A stretch of 64,000 bases of DNA, taken from the NCBI GenBank assembly GCA_044507775.1, contig JBIQIY010000012.1:1-64000 (forward strand), in the 5' to 3' direction. A program made the position numbers and the translations under genes. This stretch comes from Chryseosolibacter sp044507775 (GTDB lineage: Bacteria; Bacteroidota; Bacteroidia; Cytophagales; Cyclobacteriaceae). The notes under the pieces are model-generated. The model was given only the letters and a program-made list of their open reading frames with translations, made no database searches and had not been told where the DNA came from. Shown here in pieces: positions 43,169-52,663 of the stretch (position 1 is its first letter; every line of letters starts with the position of its first letter).

Positions 43169-45394
43169 CTATTGCGGCAAAGATATATTGAGAACGACGC
43201 TTTGTCCAGCGTATCCCTCTTGGGGAAGATCAATTACGATCGTACTTTCTTTCTCTTTCTTATCCCAGGTAGCCTCCCAGTTATCCCCCTGGCCTTCAAT
43301 TAAAGCCGATGTCCTGAGCTTCAGCGACGCAAGCTTCCTTCCCGGATCCGACACGGCGATGGTCTGAATGCTTCTCTCGCTGGCGGTGACCATCACCACG
43401 CAGGGACTCAGGGCCTGCAGGGTGACATGATCGCTGACTTTGATGGATCCGGGCTTATAAAAAACGATGTCTGTGCGGTGTAGCCCGTTGTGGCGAACCG
43501 CCTGGATCGACTCGGAGTTTGCGAGGATTTCCACTGGCGTAGTCCGGGTATATTCATATAGCGTCGACCGATCCGTTGCCGGCACTACGATGTACTCGTA
43601 CGAAGCTCCCTCCGGCTTGATGCCGTGATTCAGCCAGAGTGTGAAGACGTCCTTGTGCACCACTTCCCCAGAGGAATTGGACTGGTGATTGATCTCGTTC
43701 CATTTACCACTGGCCTGCCTGTTGCTGATGCCCGCGTTCTGAGGCTTCGGAAAAATGTATCCAACGCCATCGTGAAAAATCCATGAGGCGTTAGTGACGG
43801 AATGCACACCTTTATCCAGTGTGATTTCCTGCTTCCGCGACTTCACGATGACCTCTGAACTCAGAAGGCATTGGTTGAGTGTTGTGAACACGGGATATTC
43901 CGCTGTTGACGTGATGCCCGCTCCCAGGCAGACATATTCGTCATCATAAAAGAACCAGGCCTTGCGCGCAGAGAGTGGATCGTGTGCGCTCTTGAAGTCC
44001 ATAGCAACTGCTCCGTACTTTCCGTCGGATACGGCGCCGACAAACTCCGTCAGACCCTTTCTGGCGATTTCCTTCCAGTGAGGGAGGGCCGGCTTTTGAA
44101 CAATCGTTGCACCCGGAATTTTTTGCCAGTCCCATACCGGAAAGATGTCTAAATATTCCCGCCCGGATTGAGACACAAAGTTGGATCCATCCGCGACGTG
44201 GTGCATTTTAAGGCCCTCTTCATTATGCGGTTGCTCCATCGTATGGTTTCGCGCCGAGTGCATGCGCACAGACGCGAAATAGCCAGGCCGTTGGTGTGTG
44301 AAATATTCGGAGTGCCAAAAGAAAGTATCGGATACCAGATCCGGTTTTCGCTCTCCATTCCGGATGCTGATGATTTGCTCGAGCTCCGCCTTCCGGTAGT
44401 CAGACGCAGCGAGCAAATTTTCTGCAATCCCGACACCCAGTGGATTCAAAGTTCCTTTGCGGCTGAGGTCGCGGTTCTTGGCTCCGGGATCCGGGTATGT
44501 GCCGTGGACCATGGATTTGCAAATACCATCGAGGTAATAGTCGATGAGCAACTCCGTGGCGCGTTCCGGGAAGTTATATTTTGTGCCGGCGATCTTCACC
44601 GCCCAGTATGCAAATGATCGTGCATATCCGAGTCCATAGGAGAGCGTGCAGATGACGTTGTCCACGCGATGGTGAAAGCTCATGTCAGGTTTGAGGCCTC
44701 TGCCGGTCGTGACTCTTATCTGGTCCGCCATCACTTCCACCACGCGCCTGAGGATGGTTTCGTCTCTGCGGAAAAGCGCCTGCTTGCCCAGCATGGCTGC
44801 AATCTGAATAAGGTCTCCGCCGGGGCGCGCCCCCGAGGCTTCCAGGTTAGCACGGCCCGCGATTCGCAGACCTTTGCGCATCTGGTTCTCGTTGAGGTCG
44901 GTATCCAGTACCAAAAGCGTGTTGATCAATCGTCCCGGTGTTCCCATTTCATTCCACCACCAGTTGTCGCAGATGAAATCGTTCTCAAGCCAATAATCCA
45001 GTGATGCGAGAGCAGCGGTTTTCACGGAGGGATTTTGAAACCACGGGGAGCCGCTCTTCTTATAAGCGCGGGCAAGCTGAAACATGTTGTCAAGATGTCG
45101 GCCGTGGTCGAAGCCCGTCCGGGACAAATCGGTATAGTTGATATCCGGCCAGCTCCCATCATGACGGACGGATTTTATCAGCGAACGCACGCGGTCTTCG
45201 TCCAGCGCGGGCTCCAGGAGATCGGCGATGATCCGCGCGCGAATGATTTCCAGGTCCGGACTCGCCCTGGCGAACCTGGCTTCGGGCGAAGCCGATAAAT
45301 GATTACCTACCCGACCATCTGCACCGTGCGAACTGCAAAATTGAAAAAACAACAACCCCAGGAAGGCTGAGGTAAAAAACTTCTTCGAGATCAT
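43169..45394 (-). CDS. Polysaccharide lyase family 8 enzyme
   Basis: 741 residues from ATG at 45394, chosen because it opens a lipoprotein-like signal (ISKKFFTSAFLGLLFFQFC). The alpha/alpha toroid (about 30-370) has NWWWNEMGTPGRLIN near 145 and SFHHRVDNVICTLSYGLGYA; then the beta-sandwich with SARNHTMEQPHNEEGLK, DGSNFVSQSGREYLDIFPVWDW and KIPGATI matches PL8 lyases (chondroitin AC, hyaluronan, xanthan). Asn, His, Tyr, Arg and Glu of the active site appear present. It should cleave uronic-acid-containing polymers by beta-elimination outside the cytoplasm. Substrate not determinable; no SusC/SusD genes adjoin. Confidence 0.93.
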   Translation of the reverse strand: MISKKFFTSAFLGLLFFQFCSSHGADGRVGNHLSASPEARFARASPDLEIIRARIIADLLEPALDEDRVRSLIKSVRHDGSWPDINYTDLSRTGFDHGRHLDNMFQLARAYKKSGSPWFQNPSVKTAALASLDYWLENDFICDNWWWNEMGTPGRLINTLLVLDTDLNENQMRKGLRIAGRANLEASGARPGGDLIQIAAMLGKQALFRRDETILRRVVEVMADQIRVTTGRGLKPDMSFHHRVDNVICTLSYGLGYARSFAYWAVKIAGTKYNFPERATELLIDYYLDGICKSMVHGTYPDPGAKNRDLSRKGTLNPLGVGIAENLLAASDYRKAELEQIISIRNGERKPDLVSDTFFWHSEYFTHQRPGYFASVRMHSARNHTMEQPHNEEGLKMHHVADGSNFVSQSGREYLDIFPVWDWQKIPGATIVQKPALPHWKEIARKGLTEFVGAVSDGKYGAVAMDFKSAHDPLSARKAWFFYDDEYVCLGAGITSTAEYPVFTTLNQCLLSSEVIVKSRKQEITLDKGVHSVTNASWIFHDGVGYIFPKPQNAGISNRQASGKWNEINHQSNSSGEVVHKDVFTLWLNHGIKPEGASYEYIVVPATDRSTLYEYTRTTPVEILANSESIQAVRHNGLHRTDIVFYKPGSIKVSDHVTLQALSPCVVMVTASERSIQTIAVSDPGRKLASLKLRTSALIEGQGDNWEATWDKKEKESTIVIDLPQEGYAGQSVVLNISLPQ

Positions 45395-45578
45395 AAGGCT
45401 TCCGTTACATACCTGCTTACGTTGGCGCAGCAACGTCCGGCACATCCAGAAAATTGAATATGCTGAAATTCGCAGCAATGTAAAATTGTTTGCCGAGAAT
45501 TTACATGGATGGCAGCGTGTGAATCGCACGCAACATGTGCGACAACGTTTGAGCTCGATGCCGACTGTAGTAGCCTGC

Positions 45579-47750
45579 CTATTTTCGCGCCCTTAACTGC
45601 TTGTCGGGTATGCGGACCCTGGAGAGCACTTCGGGATGGTAAATCGCTTCCGCATTGTCATACACCTTAGTCCGGTCGAGCGTCATTTGCTTTGTCTGGT
45701 GCTTTTGATAAAGATCCGCCTGATCGTCGTAGTGCGGACTGCCCGCGCGGTTAGAGGCGCCGTAGCAGTTGATGGACTCTATCTCCGGTCCGGCAGGAGT
45801 GAATTTTGCAAACGCGATGTAGCAGTCACCGATCGCTCCTTTCATTTGGCCATTTCCCATCGGCGTCGAGTACATCGTGGCGAGCACATCGGGAACGCCT
45901 CCCAGCGGAAGTGATTTGTTACCGCGGACAAGGCGCTGGTAGTCACCTAGCCGCACCTCCGTCCCGCCAAAGTGTTTCACCATATAGTCCTTCGCATAAT
46001 GCATGGCATCCAGACATTTTGCTGCTGTCATTACTTTGAAAGTATTGTCCGCCTCATAAATGTTGGCGACATAATAAAATAACACGGCAAAGACCGTCGC
46101 CCCCGTACTTTCAATGGTTGCGCGGCGGTCCCAGTTCCTGAGTGATTGAATGAGATCGCTTATCTCCGGATGTTCCACTTCATCCAGCAGGAACAACGTG
46201 TCGATATTCACAGGAAAGGCAAGTGTCTTCGGAAGCTGAAGGTCATACTTCATCTTCTTGAATTCATCGTATCCTATTTTTTGATACCCCTCGAGGATCT
46301 CACGGACGCGGATACTTCGGTTGTTCTCGGTGGTCCTGTATCCCATATTGACGTCATAATTTCCGTCGTCGATGTTGTCACCGGGCGCGGTTGCCTTGAA
46401 GGGCGAGTGATTCACATTAAAAACGTATCCGGATTGAGGATTGAGCACTTGTGGCAATTTTTCCACCGGGTAGAATTTTGACCAAAGCGTACGCGAAGTG
46501 TTTCCCGGCAGGATACCCTTCCAGTCATATCCCTCTTTGCGGATGGGAATCTTGCCGTTACTGAGGTAAAAGATCGTATCGTAGCGATCTCCATATACCA
46601 GATTGTAGCTCGGTAACGCCTCCATCTTCAATGCCTTCCGGAACTGCGAGAAGTTGGCCGCCTTGTTCATCCGATACCACTGCTCGAGGGCGCGTATATC
46701 CGAGAGCGCGCCCGTCCGAATCGAATAAACGCCGCGGTCCGTAATCACTGTCGGCCCATATACACTCCGGTATGTTTTCTTCCTGACGACAATATTCACG
46801 GCAGATACTTTTACCTTTAGCCTGACCGTTCTTTCCTCGAGCGTGCGCCATTCATTGTCAAAGCGGTACTGGAGGTTGTTCTCCGGATTCATCTGGAGCT
46901 TATACACATCAAGCCTGTCAGGATAATTCACGGTGTGCGTCCATCCTAAATCTTTGTTGAAGCCCGTAAAAATAACCGGCGAACCCGGGAAAAGCGCGCC
47001 CACGATATTCCAGCCTTCCTCACTCGACAAATGCGCCTCGTACCAGGCGACCTGACCCTCAAGCGGATGATGCGTATTGATAGTCAGATAAACATTCCCA
47101 TCCTCCGTCATCCGGGAATTGAATGCAAAAGCATTCGAGCCTTCCGACTGCCATTCGATTGGCGGAGTTGCGCCGTTGTGGATTTGTTTAATAGCATCTT
47201 CGAGTCCGCACCCAAGGGCGAGTTGCAGCATCGAGTAAGTCAGGAGGTCTTGCGGAACAGCCGGAAATGCCTTCTTGATCTGTACTTCCGAGGGAAATGA
47301 CTCCGCGTACGCATTTAGTCCGGCGCAATATCCCTCCAATACTTTTTTAAAATCAGGACTGATATCGCTTGCGTAGCGACGCGCTACCAGTTCGCGTAAA
47401 CGCAGTAGGTGAACCACATAATCAACCTGCGCGCCTTCCTTGCCGGAAAATTGCGCCAGCATGGACTTGCTGGCGAGTATTGCCTTCTGGATCGTGCCAA
47501 AATCGTCTTCCGAATGAGCCCACGCGAGTCCGTACGCCACTTCGCGATCAGTCTTTGCAAAAATGTGCGGCACGCCAAAGTGGTCGCGAACTATATCGAT
47601 CTGCCCCGGATCAATCCGGTCCTCATCGGCAACATCGGCAATGGCGCCTGCGGTCTGTGATTCCGGATGGTAATGCGTTTTTTTTGAATGCTGCGAATAT
47701 GCGGAGAAGAAGAAAAAGCAGACGATGGCTGCGGCACACACCTTTTTCAT
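45579..47750 (-). CDS. Penicillin acylase-family Ntn hydrolase
   Basis: 724 residues from ATG at 47750 (signal peptide MKKVCAAAIVCFFFFSAYS). The heterodimer precursor architecture is visible: alpha region with IDIVRDHFGVPHIFAKTDREVAYGLAWAHSEDDF, spacer, and autocatalytic Gly-Ser junction in WQSEG|SNAFAF with nucleophile Ser205. Later motifs include NTHHPLEGQVAWYEAHL, FPGSPVIFTGFNKDLGWTHTVN and VFNVNHSPF. Members cleave N-acyl bonds (penicillins, aculeacin, acyl-homoserine lactones). This one most resembles the aculeacin/PvdQ group, but the substrate cannot be told. Periplasmic; apparently monocistronic. Confidence 0.93.
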   Translation of the reverse strand: MKKVCAAAIVCFFFFSAYSQHSKKTHYHPESQTAGAIADVADEDRIDPGQIDIVRDHFGVPHIFAKTDREVAYGLAWAHSEDDFGTIQKAILASKSMLAQFSGKEGAQVDYVVHLLRLRELVARRYASDISPDFKKVLEGYCAGLNAYAESFPSEVQIKKAFPAVPQDLLTYSMLQLALGCGLEDAIKQIHNGATPPIEWQSEGSNAFAFNSRMTEDGNVYLTINTHHPLEGQVAWYEAHLSSEEGWNIVGALFPGSPVIFTGFNKDLGWTHTVNYPDRLDVYKLQMNPENNLQYRFDNEWRTLEERTVRLKVKVSAVNIVVRKKTYRSVYGPTVITDRGVYSIRTGALSDIRALEQWYRMNKAANFSQFRKALKMEALPSYNLVYGDRYDTIFYLSNGKIPIRKEGYDWKGILPGNTSRTLWSKFYPVEKLPQVLNPQSGYVFNVNHSPFKATAPGDNIDDGNYDVNMGYRTTENNRSIRVREILEGYQKIGYDEFKKMKYDLQLPKTLAFPVNIDTLFLLDEVEHPEISDLIQSLRNWDRRATIESTGATVFAVLFYYVANIYEADNTFKVMTAAKCLDAMHYAKDYMVKHFGGTEVRLGDYQRLVRGNKSLPLGGVPDVLATMYSTPMGNGQMKGAIGDCYIAFAKFTPAGPEIESINCYGASNRAGSPHYDDQADLYQKHQTKQMTLDRTKVYDNAEAIYHPEVLSRVRIPDKQLRARK

Positions 47751-47946
47751 GGCGACTGATTTAATGGTAATATATTCCTGAGCGAATAAGAAGTTTATCC
47801 GCATCGTTTTGTCTGCACAAAAAGGTTAGCCAGGGAATATGAACAATAAATAAAATCCCGTGCCGCCAGCAGAGTTGGTCGCCATTGTTGCAAAAAAAAT
47901 CTTCCGGAAAACGCTGGTGTGGTTGAGCCGAAACTTTCGTCGTTAA

Positions 47947-48489
47947 TTATTCTTCGTGCTCCTGACTTGCGGCGTAATTGATCCCGTTTTCAGCAATGTA
48001 GGTCAGCATCTCGTCCGCCTGTTTCTCTTCGAGCAGCGTCTTCTCCAGCAACTCCGCTACCTGGTTGTAGCCGAGAGTCCGCGACAAAGTTGCCAATCCT
48101 CCGTACGTTGCAATTTCATAATGTTCGGCTTTTTGCGCGGCGAAGATTAGCCCGACATCCCGCTGCGCACTGCCCTTGTCGGTTTCGTCGATGATGTCTT
48201 CACCTTCATCAACGATTCCGGCCATCGCCTTGCATTTTTTCTCGTCCGCTGCTTCATTCAGGATTTCGAAGATATCCTTCAGGCGCTCAACGTGTTGTCG
48301 TGTTTCCTTCATGTGGTCGTTAAATGATTCCTTCAGGCGTACCGTTGTTGCGGCATCTTTGAGTTTCTCCAGTGTCTTTACCAGTTTTTTCTCAGCCCAG
48401 AGGATGTCGCGTAGCTGGTCAACGAAAAACTCTTTCAATTTGGAATGCGCGGCCGTATTCGGCGCGACGGTGATAATTTCAGTTGCCAT
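47947..48489 (-). CDS. DUF892 (YciE-type) ferritin-like protein
   Basis: 180 residues. Four-helix ferritin-like fold of the YciE/DUF892 family: KLKEFFVDQLRDILWAEKKLVKTLEKL opens helix A, HMKETRQHVERLKDIFEIL helix B, AQKAEHYEIATYGGLATLS helix C with the conserved Glu-His pair, and LLEKTLLEEKQADEMLTYIAE helix D. Known members bind di-metal centres and are linked to stress and oxidative protection in the cytoplasm. No partner gene is evident, and no signal peptide. Confidence 0.93.
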   Translation of the reverse strand: MATEIITVAPNTAAHSKLKEFFVDQLRDILWAEKKLVKTLEKLKDAATTVRLKESFNDHMKETRQHVERLKDIFEILNEAADEKKCKAMAGIVDEGEDIIDETDKGSAQRDVGLIFAAQKAEHYEIATYGGLATLSRTLGYNQVAELLEKTLLEEKQADEMLTYIAENGINYAASQEHEE

Positions 48490-48721
48490 AATCGATAATT
48501 TTTAGTGGTGGTGCGAAAGCGGTCTGAAACAACAGCTTGCGCTATGGCATGCGATAAAAAACTGTTCCAGCGCGCGATATGAAAAAGGAGAAAATCCGCT
48601 GCTGCTATTGACTGAACCGGATGAGGGTGATCTGAAGCCGACGCGCTACCATGTGAGCGATTGCGCCCTAACATAGTCGCAACAAATTGACGAGGAACGA
48701 TTCAGCAGGTGAGCCAGAAGA

Positions 48722-49453
48722 TCATTCGATCACATGGTGTGTATCTTTCAGCCACAATTTCGCGCCGCCGCGGATACCGTCCATATTCGAAACAAGTGTT
48801 ATATTCTTGTCGAGATCGACCGTGATCTTCTTTGAATTGCCGCCACTGATGAAGAGGTGATCGTAGTTAAATACCGTCTTGAGGACCGAGAGTACTTTGG
48901 CGAGGCGCTTATTCCACTTTTCCAGGCCAATTTCCTCAAGCGCGCTATTGCCAATGAACTGATCGTAAGTTTTTCTTCTAGTGAACGGATGCTGACCAAT
49001 TTCGAGGTGTGGCAGCAGAGCGCCCTCCATCAGTAGTGCCGTTCCAAAACCCGTACCGAGGGTAATGACCATTTCCAGTCCCTTGCCCACGGTCACCCCG
49101 AGGCCCTGGAGGTCCGCATCGTTTACCACGCGCACCGGTTTTTTCAGCAGCGCAGACAACTGCTCACTGAACGGAGTCTTTCGCCACTTATTTGTTCCGA
49201 GATTCGGCGCTGTATAGACGATTCCGCCACGCACATACCCGGGAAAGCCCACCGAAACCTTCGTATACCCTTCAAATTTTTTGGTGAGCTCCAGGATACC
49301 TTGCATGACATTCTCCGGTCCTGCAAATTTTGGCGTCGCTATGCGCTGGTACTCCATCAGCATGTTGCCGGCCATATCGAGAAGCGTGCCTTTGATACGC
49401 GACCCGCCAATATCGATAGACAGGATTTTTTCATCTTGAGAAGTTAGTTGCAT
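48722..49453 (-). CDS. ROK-type sugar kinase, polyphosphate-glucokinase-like
   Basis: 243 residues. Actin-like ATPase fold with SIDIGGSRIKGTLLD (phosphate 1), VGFPGYVRGG, NDADLQGLG, LGTGFGTALL and HLEIGQHPF, then ISGGNSKKI. The compact length and the LGTGFGTALL loop resemble polyphosphate glucokinases rather than classical ROK kinases, but the ROK CxxGxxGCxE zinc motif is missing, as in that subgroup. It should phosphorylate glucose with ATP or polyphosphate; the donor cannot be told from sequence. Cytoplasmic, single gene. Confidence 0.82.
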   Translation of the reverse strand: MQLTSQDEKILSIDIGGSRIKGTLLDMAGNMLMEYQRIATPKFAGPENVMQGILELTKKFEGYTKVSVGFPGYVRGGIVYTAPNLGTNKWRKTPFSEQLSALLKKPVRVVNDADLQGLGVTVGKGLEMVITLGTGFGTALLMEGALLPHLEIGQHPFTRRKTYDQFIGNSALEEIGLEKWNKRLAKVLSVLKTVFNYDHLFISGGNSKKITVDLDKNITLVSNMDGIRGGAKLWLKDTHHVIE

Positions 49454-49555
49454 AAGCGGTCCAGGAATAATTGAGTAAACAATCGCTAAATATAGGGCAT
49501 TTCCTCAATTTGAAAATCACGGAAGTTTTCAGTAATTGACTTTTCAAAGAAGCGC

Positions 49556-49978
49556 ATGAGAAAACTAGCGGTGATTTTGTGCCTGGTCGCGTCGGCGGCA
49601 TGCAGCGATGATGATGTCAGGAGATATACCTCCATCGACGGATATTGGATTGTCAGAACACCGGACGACAATACAGATGTGACGTTTCGGATTGGCAGGG
49701 ACGGTGACGACCAGTTTATTATTGAGAGCGTCGACGTCCATCACAATGGCACTGACTACAACACAAAAGATACAGATGCGGGGATCAACGTCCTTTCCGA
49801 GCACGAAATCGAGTCGATTACATTCGTGACCACCGTTCCACAGGTTCCTTTCTATGTCATTCGTTTCCAAAGCGTTTCGGTCAACGCCGACTTTACCGAA
49901 ATGGTGATCAGCAATTCGAGTTTTAATATTGACGGTGTCTTCCGCGAGTTTCCATTGATTACGGCGGGACGGGAGTGA
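49556..49978 (+). CDS. Small exported lipoprotein
   Basis: 140 residues. Signal peptide with lipobox VASAAC; Cys is followed by SDDD, the acidic export signal for surface lipoproteins. The remainder is a small beta domain (SIDGYWIVRTPDD, VTFRIGRDGDDQFIIESVD, FYVIRFQSVSVNADFTEMVISN) without a recognised active site. It is divergent from the kinase gene, and a purine-rich repeat follows immediately after the stop. Confidence 0.7.
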   Translation: MRKLAVILCLVASAACSDDDVRRYTSIDGYWIVRTPDDNTDVTFRIGRDGDDQFIIESVDVHHNGTDYNTKDTDAGINVLSEHEIESITFVTTVPQVPFYVIRFQSVSVNADFTEMVISNSSFNIDGVFREFPLITAGRE

Positions 49979-50050
49979 GTGTGGGGGAGATAGGGAGATA
50001 GGGATATAGGGGTTATAAGGGTTATAAGGAAATAGGGGGAATAAGGGGGG
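49979..50050. repeat. G/A-rich tract, reverse complement of the C/T-rich family
   Basis: Units such as GGGGGAGATAGGGAGATAGGG, GGGGTTATAAGGG and AATAGGGGGAATAAGGGGG fill the whole gap between two convergent genes. Read on the minus strand this is the CCCCTTATACC-type tract of 9483-9720, 16473-16580 and 53920-54000. Confidence 0.85.
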
Positions 50051-50053
50051 CTT

Positions 50054-52039
50054 TTAATTTTTTCGGTATAGTACGAGTTCGCCGCCTTCATCGCCGGCGA
50101 CTTTCAGGGGATTGCCCAGTGGAGTTTGATCTGATACTTCGGCAACTTTTAGTTTTACGGCCTGGACCAGTTCAGAAATGGCGACCTTGTCCTTTTTATT
50201 ATTCCTCAGGAAGTCGAGGACTGAGCTCGCGAACGGGCTATTCTTCCCGACCTCGCCATCCGACACCACCTCGAGCCTGCCAGAGGCGAGGCCCCAGCGC
50301 GAACGAAACTTTTCCACGTTTTCCGCATAGCCACGCTTGCTCTCGCCGAAAAGAGAGCCTGAAAAGCAGGCGTCGGCAATCAAAAAGGTATGTTGGGAAT
50401 CTATGTTTCCGATAATTTTCAGCAAATCGGAATTTGAAAGGTAATCACCGGTGGAATTAACTTCCGCATCGGCCGGAATCCAATAACCTTCATTTAGCAA
50501 CGGATCAAAAAAGCCATGGCCGGAATAATATATCATCAGGTTATCCTGTGGTGTCACTTGCTCGATTAGCGCGCGCAGACTCCGGTAAATATTGCTTCGG
50601 GTAGCCTGTTCGTTCTTTAAAAAAGTGAGGTGGTCAAACTGAAAATTATACATCTGCAACAACGTATTTGTAATGTCGTTGGCATCTTTCACGGCGTTGT
50701 TGAGCTTTGGCCAAAATTCATAATCGTTTATTCCTACGACAAAAAGGAAGTTTCTCGCCTTGACAACATCGTACTGCTCCCCTTCCGCATTCTTCCTTTG
50801 AATAGTAAAACGTCTGACCGAGAAATTCTCGTTGATGTCCCTGGCTTCGATGCTCACGTGATTGTCTCCCATGGTAAGTGGCATGAACATCACGAAATTA
50901 TTATTGTCCTTGATCGGAACTTCGATGCCATTTATCTTCAGTCCGCGGATGCCCGATTCATCCATGAGTGTTCCCCGAATCTCAATAAGGTCTTTGAAGA
51001 CCCTGATCTTGTCTTCCTGAATATTAGGTGGGCTGGAAACAAATATTTGCGGAGGTGTAAGGTCCTTTTCATCGCGGAGTCTGAACACCGAAGAGATCCC
51101 GAGGGTGGGGATACTCCAGACCCTGACCGCTTTGAGTGATTCAAGAAACGACAACTCTTTCCCATCCGGGCTAAATGCCAGAGAAAGGATTGGCGCGCTG
51201 CCAGTGGAAATTTTCTCTGTGAGAACACCCTTCTCCATGGAATAAATAAAAATTGTTCCCCAGTCATCGCCCGCGGCAACATACTTGCCGTCCATGCTAA
51301 ATTTTGCCGTTCGTATCCAGCCCTTGGCATCATCAAAACTAAATCGGCTTTGTCCGGATTCCGCGTCCGAGATAATCAGCCGACCATCGTCGTCTCCGCT
51401 TGCTACGACCTTTCCGTCCACGCTGATGTCAATGGCTCGCACATAGCCCTTGTGATCTTCAAGCGCTCGTATCACATTGCCCGTGGCAGCATCGTATACC
51501 ACCACTTTGCCGTCTCCACCTCCGGTGAAAATCATTTTGCCATCTTCCGATCTCGATAAGCTTCGAATGGGTTTCTTGTGTTCTTGCCGGGTAAAGACAA
51601 TCGACTTTTGATGAAGGTCGTAAAGCACGAGCTTTTTTTCGGTGATCACTGCTGCCCGGTTGTTATCGATCAGGCACGCTCCCAGGATCTCATCACCGAC
51701 TTCCACACTGACTTGTACAGTGCCCTTCAGATAGTCCCATAGAATCAGCTTTTTATCGAGTGATGCCGTAAGGAGATGTGTTCCGTCAGGTGAAAAGGAG
51801 ATCGCTGTAACGTTCCGGGAATGGCCACTCAGCGTCTTGGATAACTTAAACGTCTCCGCCGCGTAAAGCTTCACTTCTTCCTGATCGCTTACCGCCAGAA
51901 AGGATTGATCCTTGGAATACGCCAGCACGCCCTGGCTGGAGAGGTTAATACGGTTCTTCTGTTTGTTGACCTGTTGTGAAAAGCAAATCCACGGCGCGAT
52001 CAGCAAAACCAGCAGGGACGAGGCGGTACGCTTTTTCAT
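50054..52039 (-). CDS. Exported WD40-repeat protein with C-terminal caspase-like peptidase domain
   Basis: 661 residues. A signal peptide (KKRTASSLLVLLIAPWICFS) sends it out of the cytoplasm. Residues 35-310 form about seven WD40 blades (AISFSPDGTHLLTASLDKKL, MIFTGGGDGKVVVYDAATGN). A beta linker (330-415) leads to a peptidase C14 caspase domain (430-655) with catalytic His508 in YYSGHGFF and Cys558 in IADACFSGSL; NFLFVVGINDY and YWIPADAE are typical neighbouring strands. Both catalytic residues are intact. Bacterial caspase-like enzymes often act in stress or defence signalling, but usually in the cytoplasm. Third gene of a three-gene operon; its start overlaps the previous stop by 4 bases. 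Confidence 0.92.
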   Translation of the reverse strand: MKKRTASSLLVLLIAPWICFSQQVNKQKNRINLSSQGVLAYSKDQSFLAVSDQEEVKLYAAETFKLSKTLSGHSRNVTAISFSPDGTHLLTASLDKKLILWDYLKGTVQVSVEVGDEILGACLIDNNRAAVITEKKLVLYDLHQKSIVFTRQEHKKPIRSLSRSEDGKMIFTGGGDGKVVVYDAATGNVIRALEDHKGYVRAIDISVDGKVVASGDDDGRLIISDAESGQSRFSFDDAKGWIRTAKFSMDGKYVAAGDDWGTIFIYSMEKGVLTEKISTGSAPILSLAFSPDGKELSFLESLKAVRVWSIPTLGISSVFRLRDEKDLTPPQIFVSSPPNIQEDKIRVFKDLIEIRGTLMDESGIRGLKINGIEVPIKDNNNFVMFMPLTMGDNHVSIEARDINENFSVRRFTIQRKNAEGEQYDVVKARNFLFVVGINDYEFWPKLNNAVKDANDITNTLLQMYNFQFDHLTFLKNEQATRSNIYRSLRALIEQVTPQDNLMIYYSGHGFFDPLLNEGYWIPADAEVNSTGDYLSNSDLLKIIGNIDSQHTFLIADACFSGSLFGESKRGYAENVEKFRSRWGLASGRLEVVSDGEVGKNSPFASSVLDFLRNNKKDKVAISELVQAVKLKVAEVSDQTPLGNPLKVAGDEGGELVLYRKN

Positions 52040-52650
52040 TTTTTTCTGAAAAATTTAAAGATGAAACCAGAGTCGCCCATCACGGCACCTGCTATAGATC
52101 CTTCAAAATAGTTAAAATCACTAGGATAGTAGATAACCTTGACATTGAACACGTTGAAGTTTATCGAACGCGTGATCTTCAGAACGAGGCCTACGCCTGC
52201 CATGTAGCCAAGCGCGCTTTTGCCCACTTTGTAAGTTACAAAATCAACCAATTGTTCGGCCGTGAGAATTCCCGCAGAGGCATTAAACCGGATCCATGCC
52301 TCGCGTTTTGTGCTGTACATAAACGCCAGTCCATAGTGTTGATAATAAGCCCGATTCTCACGTGAGAAAACGGTAGCAGTGGTTGAAAATTCGCCGATGT
52401 CCATTAGCGAACTGGTGTAGAAGACACCGACACCTAACTTGGGTCTTAAAAAATAGTATAGCTCAACGTCGGCCGGTATTCCAAGAAAAGTTGCGTCTGC
52501 CTCGCGGCCGCCAAAGGTGACATTGATCGTCTTTGCCTCGCCAGTAATCAATGCCGCAGCTTTAAGATGAAGTTCTAACTTGTAATTCTGCCCCCAGGTG
52601 ACCGGGGTAATTGAAAAAAAACAAGCGAACAAAAACATGGATCTTTTCAT
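52036..52650 (-). CDS. Outer-membrane beta-barrel-like protein
   Basis: 204 residues from ATG at 52650, which opens a signal peptide (MKRSMFLFACFFSITPVTWGQ). The mature chain is a series of amphipathic strands (YKLELHLKAAALITG, AYYQHYGLAFMYSTK, ALGYMAGVGLVLKITRSINF, VFNVKVIYYPS) and ends GFIFKFFRKK, with an aromatic residue near the C-terminus, as in small outer-membrane barrels. No family assigned. It lies 13 bases after the lipoprotein gene and overlaps the WD40-caspase gene, so all three are co-expressed. Confidence 0.72.
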   Translation of the reverse strand: MKRSMFLFACFFSITPVTWGQNYKLELHLKAAALITGEAKTINVTFGGREADATFLGIPADVELYYFLRPKLGVGVFYTSSLMDIGEFSTTATVFSRENRAYYQHYGLAFMYSTKREAWIRFNASAGILTAEQLVDFVTYKVGKSALGYMAGVGLVLKITRSINFNVFNVKVIYYPSDFNYFEGSIAGAVMGDSGFIFKFFRKK

Positions 52651-52663
52651 AGAACGATTCCTG

